Counted from the stretch's first letter, positions 45,901 through 55,018 are shown. The stretch: DNA of 64,000 nucleotides from Arsukibacterium ikkense (GCF_000987775.1 NZ_LAHO01000003.1:294947-358946), one strand, 5' to 3'. Notes: generated by a model from the letters alone, not told the origin. A program made the numbers and translations.

Positions 45901-46460
45901 TCAATCAGCACCGCCTGATTGGTAAACCACCAGTCACACTGGCGGGTACCGCCAATGCCTTCAATAGCATCAACACCCATCTGCTCTTTAAGCGGAAACT
46001 CCAGGCCAGATTGTTGTAAAGCCGTGGTTTTACCAGAACCCGGCGGCCCTATCAGCATGTACCAGGGAAGCTGGTAAATATCACGCGCTTTACTGAAACG
46101 GGCGTGTTTCAGAATGTCTAACGCCTTCTGCATCCGGTTTCGTAAAATATCAATATCCCGTTTAGCCATGGCATCCTGTTGCTGGTGCTCATCACCATTC
46201 AGTAAGGTATCCACCGCCTGTTTATTCGATTTGTTCTGCTGCATACCACGGATATAGTGACTGGCACCCCATACCAGCGCTATGGCTAACAAAGTAACGA
46301 GCCTGGCCGTACTACTGGCAAGCGGTTCAACCCCGGCAATAGCGATTAACGGGCCGCCAAACCAGATCAACAATGCCAGCGCGGTTAACCCCAACAAGGT
46401 GATAAACCAGCCGGTTGTGAAAATACGGCGCAATGAAAGAAAAAATCCTTTAAGTTTCAT
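42915..46460 (-). CDS. tssM: T6SS membrane complex protein TssM (IcmF)
   Basis: The 1181-residue inner-membrane protein has two N-terminal helices (about 18-65), a cytoplasmic GTPase-like domain with an intact Walker A, GPPGSGKT (138-145), a third helix near 450-470, and a large periplasmic region ending in the C-terminal domain that contacts TssJ. TssM, with TssL and TssJ, forms the envelope-spanning channel. Walker A is present but is not essential in all systems. It follows tssL by 21 bases. Confidence 0.97.
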   Translation of the reverse strand: MKLKGFFLSLRRIFTTGWFITLLGLTALALLIWFGGPLIAIAGVEPLASSTARLVTLLAIALVWGASHYIRGMQQNKSNKQAVDTLLNGDEHQQQDAMAKRDIDILRNRMQKALDILKHARFSKARDIYQLPWYMLIGPPGSGKTTALQQSGLEFPLKEQMGVDAIEGIGGTRQCDWWFTNQAVLIDTAGRYTTQDSHAQQDATAWQGFLGLLRKHRPRRPINGVIVFVSLADLLSQTRTERNLHARAIKQRVQELQNQLGMTFPVYVMFTKADLIAGFSEFFDDLAPEDREQVWGTTFGLDPENEEKGVVAQFNKEFHAMVNRLHQRLFSRLQTEREQQSRAAIYEFPRQLRLLQSAADDFLKEIFAPNPFEKATMLRGVYIASATQQGQPIDRIMAQLGGNFGLAEPPLRRHTGEGKSYFLKRFFEQIVIPERELASVNLQHKNKHRWIRHGTLAATAVLSIWLLSAWVSSYNWNRQLVDEVALSLKHYQTIEQQSSQQSMLQLNEQLNVLRDMPAGYAGLLPAAGPKNLGLYQGDKLGQSAKTAYQRALYAEFVPFILQTLTSDMQQHAEHRDYLYETLKTYLMIFQPAQFDAEQVQAWFAQFTERMLPAEINQPLRVSLQSHLDALLDAGIQGARYDETVVASARDLLMTVPLAERAYQRIRTELMDSHIPDFRLSDVLATDSVTLFSRRSGKPLRQGIPGLYTYQGFHGVFNIEKRRIIRQLMADSWVYGDAEEGATEQSNADLSEQVTMRYLRDYVYIWQELLNDIELQPITNVEQGLAHTRILAGPEQPIQNIIKAAQKNLRLTQLPESAEMDAALNVAGKVAQTQFSSQTARLNRLLPDEMPDLSRSLPGKEVEASFSALLAVDASQLEQIGQTTRRYYDYLERLYVPGGMARQAYANQLNSQEGNELNIALRRLRSEVPAPFSNWLGSISSDTAQLFASGSRQHINEAWQGKVLAEYRGAIAGRYPLNRRSSEDIKLRDFERFFGYGGTLDSFFKDYLSPFVNTSRTNWSFKKDIGLDASVLRTFQSAQRIRSTFFEPGSQKLKVGFSLRPLFLDRHITHLMLDIDGQELSYRHGPTRSSQFYWPGDRNKLQTRLVFTPANAGLSANASYEGEWSWFRLLDELTRERPQTRTDKVLHLAVQGNKARLELVPDTVNTPFWSNELEAFSCPASL

Positions 46461-46481
46461 ACTTCTGTTCCTTGCACTTCG

Positions 46482-47819
46482 CTATTGCGGTAGCAGATCA
46501 ATTTCAACACGTCGGTTCAGCGCCCGATTTTCCGCGCTGTCGTTAGGCGCGACCGGATCGGCCTCGCCCCGTCCTTCCGGCCATAACCGGCCATGCAACT
46601 GGCCGCCCGCCGCCAGCGCATCGGCCATGGCATTGGCTCTGGCCAGAGACAAATGCCAGTTTGACGGATACTTACTGGTAAAAATGGGCAAATCATCAGT
46701 GTAACCACTCACCAGGATCCGGCCGTCACTGCCCTCCAGCGCCCGGGCAATTTTGGTTACCACCGGCTGAAAACTTTCGTTAATTGCCACTCCGCCGGGC
46801 GTAAACAGATGATGTAAGCCCACCCGGATCCGCACCCGGTCGGGCAACTCAATGATCTGCAACATATCGCGACGAATTTCAGTTTGCAGTAATTGTTGCA
46901 AACGGATGGCATCCTGATGCGGCTTGCCACTTTGTCCGGATACCGACGCCGGCTGCCAGTCGACCAAACTGTTTAACTGTCGGTGTACCTGGTCAGAATA
47001 GTTATTCACCTGGTAATTCAGGTACATGTATACGCCCAGCAATATGGCGGCCACCACCGAGCACAGCACCCACAGCGGCAGTCTGGATTCCAGGGCTCCA
47101 GATTGCACCACGTCACTGTGCCACTTGGGCGATAGCTCCCGCGCCGGCTCTCCGCGCTGGCTGCGAATTGCTTTAAATGCCTGGTCTTTCACCAGTTCCA
47201 GCTTTTCATAGCCGCGCTCTTCCACCCGCATTTTGCCGCTGAAACCAAACGCCAGGCACAAATACTGCAGCTCCAACAACATCAGATTTTGTGACGGATA
47301 ATTGATAGCGTTATCCAGCAAGGTAAAAAAGTATTCACCGCCGAAGGTTTCATTATGAAATGTTGACAGTAAACTTTCCGTCGCCCAATCGCTGTTGCCA
47401 CCCCAACTGGTATTCAGCACAATTTCATCAATAAAACAACACAGGGTGTACCGCGCCTGCTCAATCACCTCAGCCGCAACACCCTTGGCACGCAATTGCT
47501 GCTCATACTGATTTATCAAGGTAATACATTGTTTTTTAAGGCCATTAATATCATTATGGCTGGCGGTGCTACGAATAGGCGCCACCAGCGAAAACAGCAC
47601 CGCGGCTTCGTCTACCAGTATATTGTCGCTGATTGATAACGTTTGTGGGCCCTGGCCAATAACACTGCTGCGGTTGCCGGTGGCAATGCGGGTTTTATCG
47701 TTGTTAACACTGGCCACATTGCCTGCACTTTGCGGCTGCGCCGCACTGGCTGGGGCAACCACTGGCCGGTTACTGCCGCGGCCACCGGGTCTTGGTTTCA
47801 TAATGGTTTGATCAGACAT
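46482..47819 (-). CDS. tssL: T6SS membrane protein TssL fused to an OmpA-like domain
   Basis: The 445-residue product combines a Pro/Ala-rich N-terminal tail, a cytoplasmic DotU domain (about 65-230, with the ARYTLCCFIDEIVLNTSWGG region), one membrane helix near 250-270 (WVLCSVVAAILLGVYMYL), and a periplasmic OmpA-like peptidoglycan-binding domain (VSGYTDDLPI, then NWHLSLARANAMADAL and NRRVEIDLLP). This is the 'evolved' TssL, which anchors the complex to the cell wall itself, so no separate TagL is needed. Confidence 0.95.
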   Translation of the reverse strand: MSDQTIMKPRPGGRGSNRPVVAPASAAQPQSAGNVASVNNDKTRIATGNRSSVIGQGPQTLSISDNILVDEAAVLFSLVAPIRSTASHNDINGLKKQCITLINQYEQQLRAKGVAAEVIEQARYTLCCFIDEIVLNTSWGGNSDWATESLLSTFHNETFGGEYFFTLLDNAINYPSQNLMLLELQYLCLAFGFSGKMRVEERGYEKLELVKDQAFKAIRSQRGEPARELSPKWHSDVVQSGALESRLPLWVLCSVVAAILLGVYMYLNYQVNNYSDQVHRQLNSLVDWQPASVSGQSGKPHQDAIRLQQLLQTEIRRDMLQIIELPDRVRIRVGLHHLFTPGGVAINESFQPVVTKIARALEGSDGRILVSGYTDDLPIFTSKYPSNWHLSLARANAMADALAAGGQLHGRLWPEGRGEADPVAPNDSAENRALNRRVEIDLLPQ

Positions 47820-47838
47820 AGCCTTCCATCCCTGTTAA

Positions 47839-49167
47839 TCAGGCTTTTATTGCCCAGAGTTCAAGTTTCAACCCGGGATAATTTCCCGACAAATGCAATG
47901 CCAGCGCACCACTGTTGGCCAACCGTTGCCAGTAAATACTGGTTTTATCCAGTTGAAAGTAATGATAACCGGCATGATAAGGCACCTGCCGTGGCGCTAC
48001 CGGTAAGCCGGTTACTGCTATTCCTGGCAGCTGGTTGTTTACCAGTTCGCGAATATGCTCTACCGGACCAATTTTTAATCTGGCCGGTAAATGTTTGCGG
48101 ATCTCTTCTGCTGGTAAATCAGCACTGACTGCCAGTACAAACTGGGCGTACTCCAGCAGAGATTTATCGGTTAGTGGCGATACCAGAATACCGAACTTGG
48201 CTTGCTCTAATGGCAATGCCTGGGCAGTTTGCTCCAGTACCACACTCAGTGTCTGATTCATAATCACCGCTAAGTTGCCAAATACCGTGGTTAAATCGTC
48301 ATGCAGATACGCTGGAAATTCCGGTGGTCTTTTATCTTTGCTGGTAAAAGTGGCCAGTTCCCCCAGCATCGCCACCAGCAGCTGATAACATGCCAGCGGG
48401 TGAGTGCCATCCAGTTGCTGCCAGTGCTTTAATAAGGGCTCATAGCGGTTAAGTACCTGCAACATCAGAAAATCAGCAATAGAGCTGCTGCTTCCCTGGC
48501 CTTTACCAATCCGGCCGCTTAGCGCCTGCGCCCGTTGATTAAGCATACCGAGCGTTTCGCTGATCAGCGCTTTTAACGGCAAATTGCGCTGCACATTAAG
48601 TAGCGGCGGAATAAATTTGTCATCCAGTTTCACTTCACCCTGATCGGTCACTTCGCGGATCCTGGCGACCGCAAAACCAACAAACCCGCTGCGGTCATCA
48701 CTTTCCAGTTTTAACAGCACGCGAAGTCTGGCCAGCTGCAGCGTTTCGGTGGCAGGCTCGGCCAGGCTGGTATCAGTAAGGCTATGATCAGCGAACTGAA
48801 ACCGGGTGATCTGGTTACTTTGTGACTCAGCGATATTCAAGCCGTTTGCTTTATCGACCGCCAGGCACAAAAATACCTGTTGATCACGACAGCCTTTGCC
48901 AATTGTTAAGGCTGCCGGTAGCGGTTCCGTATCAGGCAGCTCAACTAAGGTGCCATCGGCCAGAATACCGCGCAGCTGACTTAAACCAAATTGACTGAAC
49001 TTTAAACATTGCTTGTCCAGTTGGTAGTCGTAAATCCCCCAGCTAAAGGGCATCAGCTGCGCCTGCCGGCTTTGCTGACTATAATGCAAATGACGGTCTT
49101 GCTGCTGAAAATGTTGCGGCCGTAAAAACATGCCTTCTGACCAGGCAATTTTACTAAATTCACTCAT
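47839..49167 (-). CDS. tssK: T6SS baseplate protein TssK
   Basis: The 442-residue protein begins with KIAWSEGMFLRPQHFQQQDRHL (split), the TssK (ImpJ/VasE) hallmark, followed by PFSWGIYDYQLD. TssK trimers connect the baseplate wedges with the TssL-TssM membrane complex. It lies between tssJ and tssL in the conserved imp order, with 19- and 30-base gaps. Confidence 0.96.
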   Translation of the reverse strand: MSEFSKIAWSEGMFLRPQHFQQQDRHLHYSQQSRQAQLMPFSWGIYDYQLDKQCLKFSQFGLSQLRGILADGTLVELPDTEPLPAALTIGKGCRDQQVFLCLAVDKANGLNIAESQSNQITRFQFADHSLTDTSLAEPATETLQLARLRVLLKLESDDRSGFVGFAVARIREVTDQGEVKLDDKFIPPLLNVQRNLPLKALISETLGMLNQRAQALSGRIGKGQGSSSSIADFLMLQVLNRYEPLLKHWQQLDGTHPLACYQLLVAMLGELATFTSKDKRPPEFPAYLHDDLTTVFGNLAVIMNQTLSVVLEQTAQALPLEQAKFGILVSPLTDKSLLEYAQFVLAVSADLPAEEIRKHLPARLKIGPVEHIRELVNNQLPGIAVTGLPVAPRQVPYHAGYHYFQLDKTSIYWQRLANSGALALHLSGNYPGLKLELWAIKA

Positions 49168-49197
49168 TGCGTTATTACTCCGGGCAAAATAGCGCTG

Positions 49198-49683
49198 TTA
49201 GCGTTGACGCCGCTCTAGATCATGTTCTCGGATATACACCGCTAACTTATCAACATAGATATAAAAGTTGTCATAACCGGTAGGCTTAACGTCAACCACG
49301 GCCCGCCAGCGCGCGCCTTCAATATCGCGATATGCCGCGATAACCGCTACCGCCTTGGTGGTCGGCAACAAGGACATTTTGTATTCACCGCGTTGCCCCG
49401 GTTCAAATACCAGCTCATCAATCCGTAATAAATCGGTGCGCAGGGTTTGCTGTGGATTGTCATACAACGCAAAAAAATCCTGGTTTTCAAATACTGTTTT
49501 GGAAGCCAGTTCATACACCCGGATAATCACCGGTGACGGCCGCTGATCAGCGTCAGGATTAATGTCTTCGGCCACCCGGAAATGCAGCGTGGTAGACGGA
49601 GGGAAGGTGGCATAAACAGCCTGACAGCCAGTTAACAAGCTCATTGACAACATGACTAACACGAGCAGGTAGATCCGTTTCAT
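49198..49683 (-). CDS. tssJ: T6SS outer-membrane lipoprotein TssJ
   Basis: From ATG 49683 the product is 161 residues with a signal peptide ending in lipobox LLTGC (Cys near 20). The mature part carries SPVIIRVYELASKTVFENQDFFALYD, typical of TssJ (VasD/SciN). TssJ is anchored in the outer membrane and binds the periplasmic tip of TssM. The upstream in-frame ATG 49698 is less likely because GGAG lies 9 bases before 49683. Confidence 0.94.
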   Translation of the reverse strand: MKRIYLLVLVMLSMSLLTGCQAVYATFPPSTTLHFRVAEDINPDADQRPSPVIIRVYELASKTVFENQDFFALYDNPQQTLRTDLLRIDELVFEPGQRGEYKMSLLPTTKAVAVIAAYRDIEGARWRAVVDVKPTGYDNFYIYVDKLAVYIREHDLERRQR

Positions 49684-49705
49684 AAGTGACAACTCCATTG
49701 ATCTG

Positions 49706-51082
49706 TCATTTTCGATTGGTTAAATAGTCTTCATAAGCGCGGATAAAATCATCATTTACCCCACCTTTTGCCGTGCGCGTTACTTCAGCCTGCAGTTCCT
49801 GGTGCAACGCCTGATACAAACTCCAGTAGCGGCTGTAACGCTGCGTCGGGTTAACTTTGTCAATAAAGCTGGCGCCAAAATCACGCTGCTCCAGCAATTG
49901 CGGTGCTAACTGCGCCAACATGCCCTGCATGGCGCCAGCGGCACCGGCGATAATAGCTGCTTCGTGCTGGCTGATATCAGCAAAGGCCGCCGTAATGGCC
50001 TGACGGGGCGCCATAAAGCTGCTGGCATTATTGTTAAATAAGTTGTGAAACGCCTCGCTGATAGTGGCAGAGAATTTTAGCGGATTGTTTTCACGCTGCT
50101 GAAAAGTGGTTTGATTTACCCGCAAATTGCTTTTCATTTCAGAGCGTGAGCGCATAACGTCAATGACACCCTGCAGTGACGCCTGCAAGGCCTCACCTAA
50201 CTGGCTCCACCAGGCTGGATTTTGTAATTGTTGCTCTGCGGGCGCTGGCACATTCAGGGCGCTGAGAAAGGCCTGCAAACATTGCTGAGCATTTGTCTGG
50301 TCAATGATCACTGTGCGTGCAGCACTGCTATCAGCAGTGGATGCAATAGCCAGCTCCAGCGGCTCATCGGGCAAACTTTGTTGCTGCCATTGCGGTTGCC
50401 AGTCATCCGGGATCATACTTTGTGGCGGCGTAAAACTCTCGCTCAGCATATTGTCATTTGCCAGCACATCAGCGTTGTTGTAAAGCGCGGCGCTTGCTGC
50501 GTTTGCGGCCATGGCCGGATTGTGCGCAGAACTGTCGCCGCTGATCCCTGGCCGGCCTGACACGCTGCCGGGGCTGGCGGCCTGCTGCAACTGGTTGACA
50601 GCTAACCCCAAAGGCTGGGGAACGACGCCAATGTTTTCGTTGTTATTTGTCAGCTGTGCATAAGGTAGTTCAGCAGCCGATGTCAGCTGTGCATGGTTTT
50701 TAACATCATTACGTTGAGCTGGGCTGGCAGTAGCTGCTTGACTGGCGTTTACTATCGCCGCTTTGATTTCGTAATCACCTAGACACAATAAATCTTCATC
50801 GGCCAGGCGATGACGATTGCCCTGGCCTAGTGCAGTGACCGAACGATTAACAAACAGACCATTAGTGGAACAGTCCGTGATCCAAAAAGCGTTGTCAATG
50901 AAGCTTATCTGCGCGTGGATGCTGGAGACGACCCGTTCCGGATCGGGTAAATGCCAATCTGCATGTTCGGCTCGTCCCAATGTGCCGCCGTTGCTGTCGA
51001 AACGCTTTAGCGCAACCTGGCGTGGAGATAAACGATGATAACTTAGCACCGACAGCTCAAGTAACATATCCGTCTGACTCAC
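49706..51082 (-). CDS. tagH: T6SS FHA-domain protein TagH (Fha)
   Basis: The 458-residue product has an N-terminal FHA phosphothreonine-binding domain (residues about 25-105, with GTLGRAEHADWHLPDPERVVSS and STNGLFVN), a disordered Ala/Asn/Gln-rich middle (about 120-270), and the C-terminal VI_FHA domain (NPLKFS, RAYEDYLTN). In the threonine phosphorylation pathway Fha is the target of PpkA and PppA and promotes assembly. It is the first gene of the minus operon and is divergent from ppkA. Confidence 0.94.
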   Translation of the reverse strand: MSQTDMLLELSVLSYHRLSPRQVALKRFDSNGGTLGRAEHADWHLPDPERVVSSIHAQISFIDNAFWITDCSTNGLFVNRSVTALGQGNRHRLADEDLLCLGDYEIKAAIVNASQAATASPAQRNDVKNHAQLTSAAELPYAQLTNNNENIGVVPQPLGLAVNQLQQAASPGSVSGRPGISGDSSAHNPAMAANAASAALYNNADVLANDNMLSESFTPPQSMIPDDWQPQWQQQSLPDEPLELAIASTADSSAARTVIIDQTNAQQCLQAFLSALNVPAPAEQQLQNPAWWSQLGEALQASLQGVIDVMRSRSEMKSNLRVNQTTFQQRENNPLKFSATISEAFHNLFNNNASSFMAPRQAITAAFADISQHEAAIIAGAAGAMQGMLAQLAPQLLEQRDFGASFIDKVNPTQRYSRYWSLYQALHQELQAEVTRTAKGGVNDDFIRAYEDYLTNRK

Positions 51083-51203
51083 TTAACACTCCCTGACAGC
51101 AAAACACCACAATGAATACATTTATTTTACCTAAAGTTGCAGCGGCAAAGGTTAGTGCCAAATGAATACCAAGTCAATACATATTATATTTACAATAATG
51201 CAA

Positions 51204-51235
51204 TTTAGCTTGATGTTTTTTCATCTAAAGCTAAA
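51204..51235. repeat. Inverted repeat between tagH and ppkA
   Basis: TTTAGCTTGATG (51204-51215) and CATCTAAAGCTAAA (51222-51235) form a 12-bp stem with a 2-base bulge around six T. It lies in the 276-base divergent gap, which otherwise holds AT-rich DNA and no gene. It could be an operator shared by both promoters or a terminator-like hairpin in the ppkA leader. Confidence 0.45.
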
Positions 51236-51358
51236 ATAGCGGAGCTTGTTTTAGCGCTTTTCGTCCGGCATAAAACAATGTTTCAGTGTGGCAGTAGGTT
51301 GCGTAGTATTTGCGCTGATTAAAACCTGAGATGTCATTCATTTGTAAATCAGGGTGGT

Positions 51359-53455
51359 ATGTGCCGTAACATAGTAATGGGCACAGCCGCAGAAGGAACT
51401 GAAAAGGTAACTATTAAGATGTCTGATAACGCCGATAAAACAACACCACCTGATAACACTGCTGCCATCAGTAAAGATCTGACGGCAAGCACCACAGTGG
51501 CAGATGACAATGAAAAAACCCGCTTTGCCCGGCCAAATAGTGCACCGCCAGCAGCGCCCGCCAGTGATTTAAGTGGTAAAACCATCAAAAACCGTTATGT
51601 GCTGGAATGTAAAATTGGTTCAGGTGGCATGAGTGATGTCTATCGGGCACGTGATACCTTCCTGGCAAATGCCGGCGTCAATGATACCCAGGTTGCGATT
51701 AAGGTGCTGCAGCCACAATTCATCAGCCAACCTGAAGCGCTGCAACTGTTGTTACAGGAAGCACATAAAACCCAGCAACTCTCTCATCCGAATATTGTCA
51801 GGGTATTTGATGTTGACTGTGATCAGGATTGTTACTTTATCGTGATGGAATACCTTGATGGTGAAAGCCTTGATCAGGTGATTAAACGCTACAAACCAAA
51901 AGGCCTGCCACTGAATGCGGCAATAAAACTACTTGACCAGTTAGGCGCCGCCCTGAACTATGCGCACGCTAAAGGCATAGTGCACGCCGATTTAAAACCA
52001 GCCAATATTATGGTCAACCGCAGTGGGCAGTTAAAGGTACTGGATTTCGGCGTGGCGCATACCTTACAGCTGAACCACGATATTTACGCCGCAGAGCAGC
52101 ATAATCCTGCCGCAGCACTCAGTGGCTATACTCCGGCCTACGCCAGTGTTGATTTACTGGCAGGTAAAACGCCAGCAGTAACTGACGATACCTTCTCATT
52201 TGCCTGTATCAGCTATGAGTTGCTTACCAGTAAGCACCCGTTTGAACGGATCCCGGCCGACAAAGCTTATGCGCAGCAAAAGCATGCGGCTAAACCCAGC
52301 CATGTTAATCTGCTGCAATGGCTGGCATTAAAGCGCGCATTACGTTTTGACAGCACTGCGCGTACTATCAGTATTTCGCAGCTATTAAACAACTTTAACC
52401 GTCGCTACTGGCCGCTGGCTACAGCAGCCTTTGCGGCATTACTGGGCGTTGCTGTCTTGTGGCAGCTATATAGCCAGCAACAGCAACAACTGCTTGCGCT
52501 GCAACAACAGCAGTTACAACAGCAACAACAACAAAGCAGCTATTTGCAGCTGGCCAACAGTAGTGCCGAGGATTTCCTTGCCGCATTTGCCGAACTGGAA
52601 CAGGCCGGGCCCCTGGTACGGTCTGGTCTGCTTCGTCTGCAGTCAGATAAACTTCTGGCCTATTTTGAGCAACAAATAGACCAGGTGATCAGTGATCGGC
52701 GGCATAACTACCCCGATTACCCGCAAATTGAACAACTGTTGCAGCAAGCCCGTAATTTATATCCTGATTCATACTATCTATCTGATATTGCAGCAAATAT
52801 GAGCCGCAGCAAACAAACTGCAATGGGTGTACTGCGTAACCAGTTGAATAACCTGCTGCTTAGTCAGCAATATCAGCAAGATGCCAGTAACACCGATATT
52901 TACAATATTCTTGATGACCTGCAGCGGATGGATCAACACTATAGTGTTGTACCTGATGACGAGGAAATAGCAGCTTATCAGGCCGCCTTTGCCAGCGCCA
53001 GTAGCGAGCATGATGCCAGCGCTTTACAGGCGCTGATTAAAGCCGGAGCGCAGCTGTTTGCCAACACTGAACAAACCCGTGACTTGCTGCAGCGTGGCGA
53101 ACAACTGCAAGCGGCTGTGGCAGCGATGGCTGCCTACAACGATGCGAAAGACACCACTACGCCACTGCCCTTCCCGCATCAGGAAGCTGCTGTTTTTTAT
53201 CAGCAAACCTTTGAACAGTTAACTCAGCAGCTAGCGGCCAGTAACACGGCAACTGACACCGACACCGTATTTGAGCAGTATCAGCATTACAGCAGCCGGT
53301 TACCTGATGATTTTGTCTTACTGGTAGGCTTAAAACGACAGCTGGCTGATAAATATCTGGCGTTATCTGGTGAGCTGTTGCGAACCAATCAGGTACGCAG
53401 TGCCGAGCGTTTGATGCGCCGCGCTAATACCTTAATGAGCAGTATCAACAGTTAA
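51359..53455 (+). CDS. ppkA: T6SS serine/threonine kinase PpkA
   Basis: The 698-residue protein has a disordered N-terminal tail (1-75) and a kinase domain: glycine loop IGSGGMSDVY (86-95), Lys115 (VAIK), catalytic loop HADLKPAN (His209, Asp211, Lys213), and DFG at 229-231. One membrane helix follows (about 351-370), then a Gln-rich coiled stretch (372-392) and a periplasmic helical domain. The catalytic loop has Ala instead of Arg before Asp, so it is a non-RD kinase. PpkA phosphorylates Fha to trigger firing. ATG 51359 has AGGG 4 bases upstream. ATG 51419 (MSDNADK) is an alternative. Confidence 0.93.
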   Translation: MCRNIVMGTAAEGTEKVTIKMSDNADKTTPPDNTAAISKDLTASTTVADDNEKTRFARPNSAPPAAPASDLSGKTIKNRYVLECKIGSGGMSDVYRARDTFLANAGVNDTQVAIKVLQPQFISQPEALQLLLQEAHKTQQLSHPNIVRVFDVDCDQDCYFIVMEYLDGESLDQVIKRYKPKGLPLNAAIKLLDQLGAALNYAHAKGIVHADLKPANIMVNRSGQLKVLDFGVAHTLQLNHDIYAAEQHNPAAALSGYTPAYASVDLLAGKTPAVTDDTFSFACISYELLTSKHPFERIPADKAYAQQKHAAKPSHVNLLQWLALKRALRFDSTARTISISQLLNNFNRRYWPLATAAFAALLGVAVLWQLYSQQQQQLLALQQQQLQQQQQQSSYLQLANSSAEDFLAAFAELEQAGPLVRSGLLRLQSDKLLAYFEQQIDQVISDRRHNYPDYPQIEQLLQQARNLYPDSYYLSDIAANMSRSKQTAMGVLRNQLNNLLLSQQYQQDASNTDIYNILDDLQRMDQHYSVVPDDEEIAAYQAAFASASSEHDASALQALIKAGAQLFANTEQTRDLLQRGEQLQAAVAAMAAYNDAKDTTTPLPFPHQEAAVFYQQTFEQLTQQLAASNTATDTDTVFEQYQHYSSRLPDDFVLLVGLKRQLADKYLALSGELLRTNQVRSAERLMRRANTLMSSINS

Positions 53456-53476
53456 TACCTGTTTATCAGTAGTCGG

Positions 53477-54328
53477 TTACTGGCGATACTGATCCAGCCC
53501 CTGACACAACTGGCGGATCCCCTGCAAGGTGCGGGGGCTGGTACGATACAGTAAATCAGCGTCGACCGTAACAAACTGCTCTAGCGCCACCGCAGGTATC
53601 ACCGGGTATGGCGACCAGAAACTAACCGCGGCCGGTTTTGCGCCGGCCGTGGCCTGAATAATCACCTCAGGCTGCGCTTGCAGCACCTGCTCTATCCCCG
53701 GTTGCGGATAATCGTTTTTTGCGTTAACCATAATATTGTCACCGGCGCAAAGTTGCAGTGCCTGCGCTGGCCAGGCCGCGTTAGCGACTGAGGTTAACGG
53801 CTCGGTGCCCATACTGAAAAATACCTTAAGCCGTTTTTTAGGCTGATACTCCGCGCTTATCGCGGCTAACTCTGTTTCAAACTGCACAGCAACCTGTTCT
53901 GCACGCTGTTGCCGGCCGGTAAGTTGCCCTAAATACCTCAGCTCATCGGCGACATCCGCAATCAACAGTGGATCAGAGAACGCCACTCTGATACCAAATT
54001 GCTGCAAGCGGCTGACGTCAGCCGCCACATTGCCGGTTTTCCACGCCACCACTAAATCGGGTTGCAGCGCCAACACCGCCTCCAGATTAATACCAGCATA
54101 ATTGGCGACTTGCGGCAGTACCTGAGCCTCTGTTGGGTAATCACTGTAGGCACTTACCCCAACCAGCTGTTCGCCCGCCCCAATGGCATACAGCAATTCG
54201 GTAATATGTGGCGCCAGGGCAATAATCCGCTTGGGCGTGGCGCCCTGTTCCGCCTGCACTGTCGGTAACAGAGTTGCCAACAGCAGCAACACGGGTACCA
54301 ACAACACTTTATTGCTTAGCTCAGGCAC
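53477..54328 (-). CDS. btuF: Cobalamin ABC transporter periplasmic binding protein BtuF
   Basis: The 283-residue product has an N-terminal signal peptide ending near TVQA-EQG and a class III solute-binding fold. RIIALAPHITELLYAIGAGEQLVGVSAYSDYP (split over 34-65) is the BtuF/FecB hallmark, and the two lobes are joined by one long helix. It captures vitamin B12 in the periplasm and delivers it to BtuC-BtuD. The start is GTG 54328 with AAGGA upstream. It is the last gene of the btuD-btuC-cobO-btuF unit. Confidence 0.92.
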   Translation of the reverse strand: MPELSNKVLLVPVLLLLATLLPTVQAEQGATPKRIIALAPHITELLYAIGAGEQLVGVSAYSDYPTEAQVLPQVANYAGINLEAVLALQPDLVVAWKTGNVAADVSRLQQFGIRVAFSDPLLIADVADELRYLGQLTGRQQRAEQVAVQFETELAAISAEYQPKKRLKVFFSMGTEPLTSVANAAWPAQALQLCAGDNIMVNAKNDYPQPGIEQVLQAQPEVIIQATAGAKPAAVSFWSPYPVIPAVALEQFVTVDADLLYRTSPRTLQGIRQLCQGLDQYRQ

Positions 54329-54366
54329 TGTTTATTCCTTCTAAATGGTTGTTCGGCCCAGGCCCT

Positions 54367-55017
54367 TTACCAGTCAATGCCACGCTGGGCTTTAATTCCG
54401 GCATCAAAAGCGTGCTTAACGGCCTGTACTTCGCTGACGGTATCGGCCATTGCTAACAGGGTACGATGACAGGCGCGGCCGGTAATCACCACGTGCTGGC
54501 TGGCCGGCCGCTGCTGTATGGCGCGGACGACCCGTTCCAGTTCAATATAATGATAACTGACCATATACGTCAGCTCATCCAGCAGCACCAAATCAATGGC
54601 CGGATCGGCTAACAGTTGCTCAGCCCGGGCCCAAACCCGCTCAGCCGCGGCAATATCAGCCGCTTTATCCTGGGTATCCCAGGTAAAACCGGTCGCCATC
54701 ACCGCAAACTCCACCTGATGCTGCTGCAGTAAGTTACGCTCGCCACACTCCCAGCTACCTTTTATAAACTGCACCACAGCTGCCGTTAATCCATGGCCTA
54801 CCGCCCTGGCTACCGTGCCAAAGCCAGAAGTCGATTTGCCTTTACCGTTGCCGGTGATCACCAGCAGCAGGCCTTTTTCAGTGGTCGCCTTAGCAATCCC
54901 CTGCTGCACCTGCTGTTGTAACTTCTGCTGGCGCTGCTTATGACGCGATTGGCGGCTCTGCTCATCGGCGACCGGTTGTTCAGATGTATCAGGTTGATTG
55001 CTATTATCAATTGTCAT
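54367..55017 (-). CDS. cobO: Cob(I)alamin adenosyltransferase (BtuR/CobO type)
   Basis: The 216-residue cytoplasmic enzyme transfers the adenosyl group from ATP to cobalamin or cobyrinic acid. The P-loop GNGKGKST (about residues 57-64), FIKGSWECGERN, and LVLLDELTYMV with the Walker B region are all present. An N-terminal Gln/Arg-rich helix (10-45) precedes it. It starts one base after the btuC stop, so imported B12 would be converted straight to coenzyme form. Confidence 0.93.
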   Translation of the reverse strand: MTIDNSNQPDTSEQPVADEQSRQSRHKQRQQKLQQQVQQGIAKATTEKGLLLVITGNGKGKSTSGFGTVARAVGHGLTAAVVQFIKGSWECGERNLLQQHQVEFAVMATGFTWDTQDKAADIAAAERVWARAEQLLADPAIDLVLLDELTYMVSYHYIELERVVRAIQQRPASQHVVITGRACHRTLLAMADTVSEVQAVKHAFDAGIKAQRGIDW

Positions 55018-55018
55018 A

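Noticed and set aside
51140..51170. TGGCAC-TAACC-TTTGC as a sigma54 promoter of tagH (minus strand)
   Set aside because: The GG to GC spacing is 11 bases instead of the required 10.
51285..51305. TGGCAGTAGGTTGC as a sigma54 promoter of ppkA
   Set aside because: The GG to GC spacing is 9 bases instead of 10.
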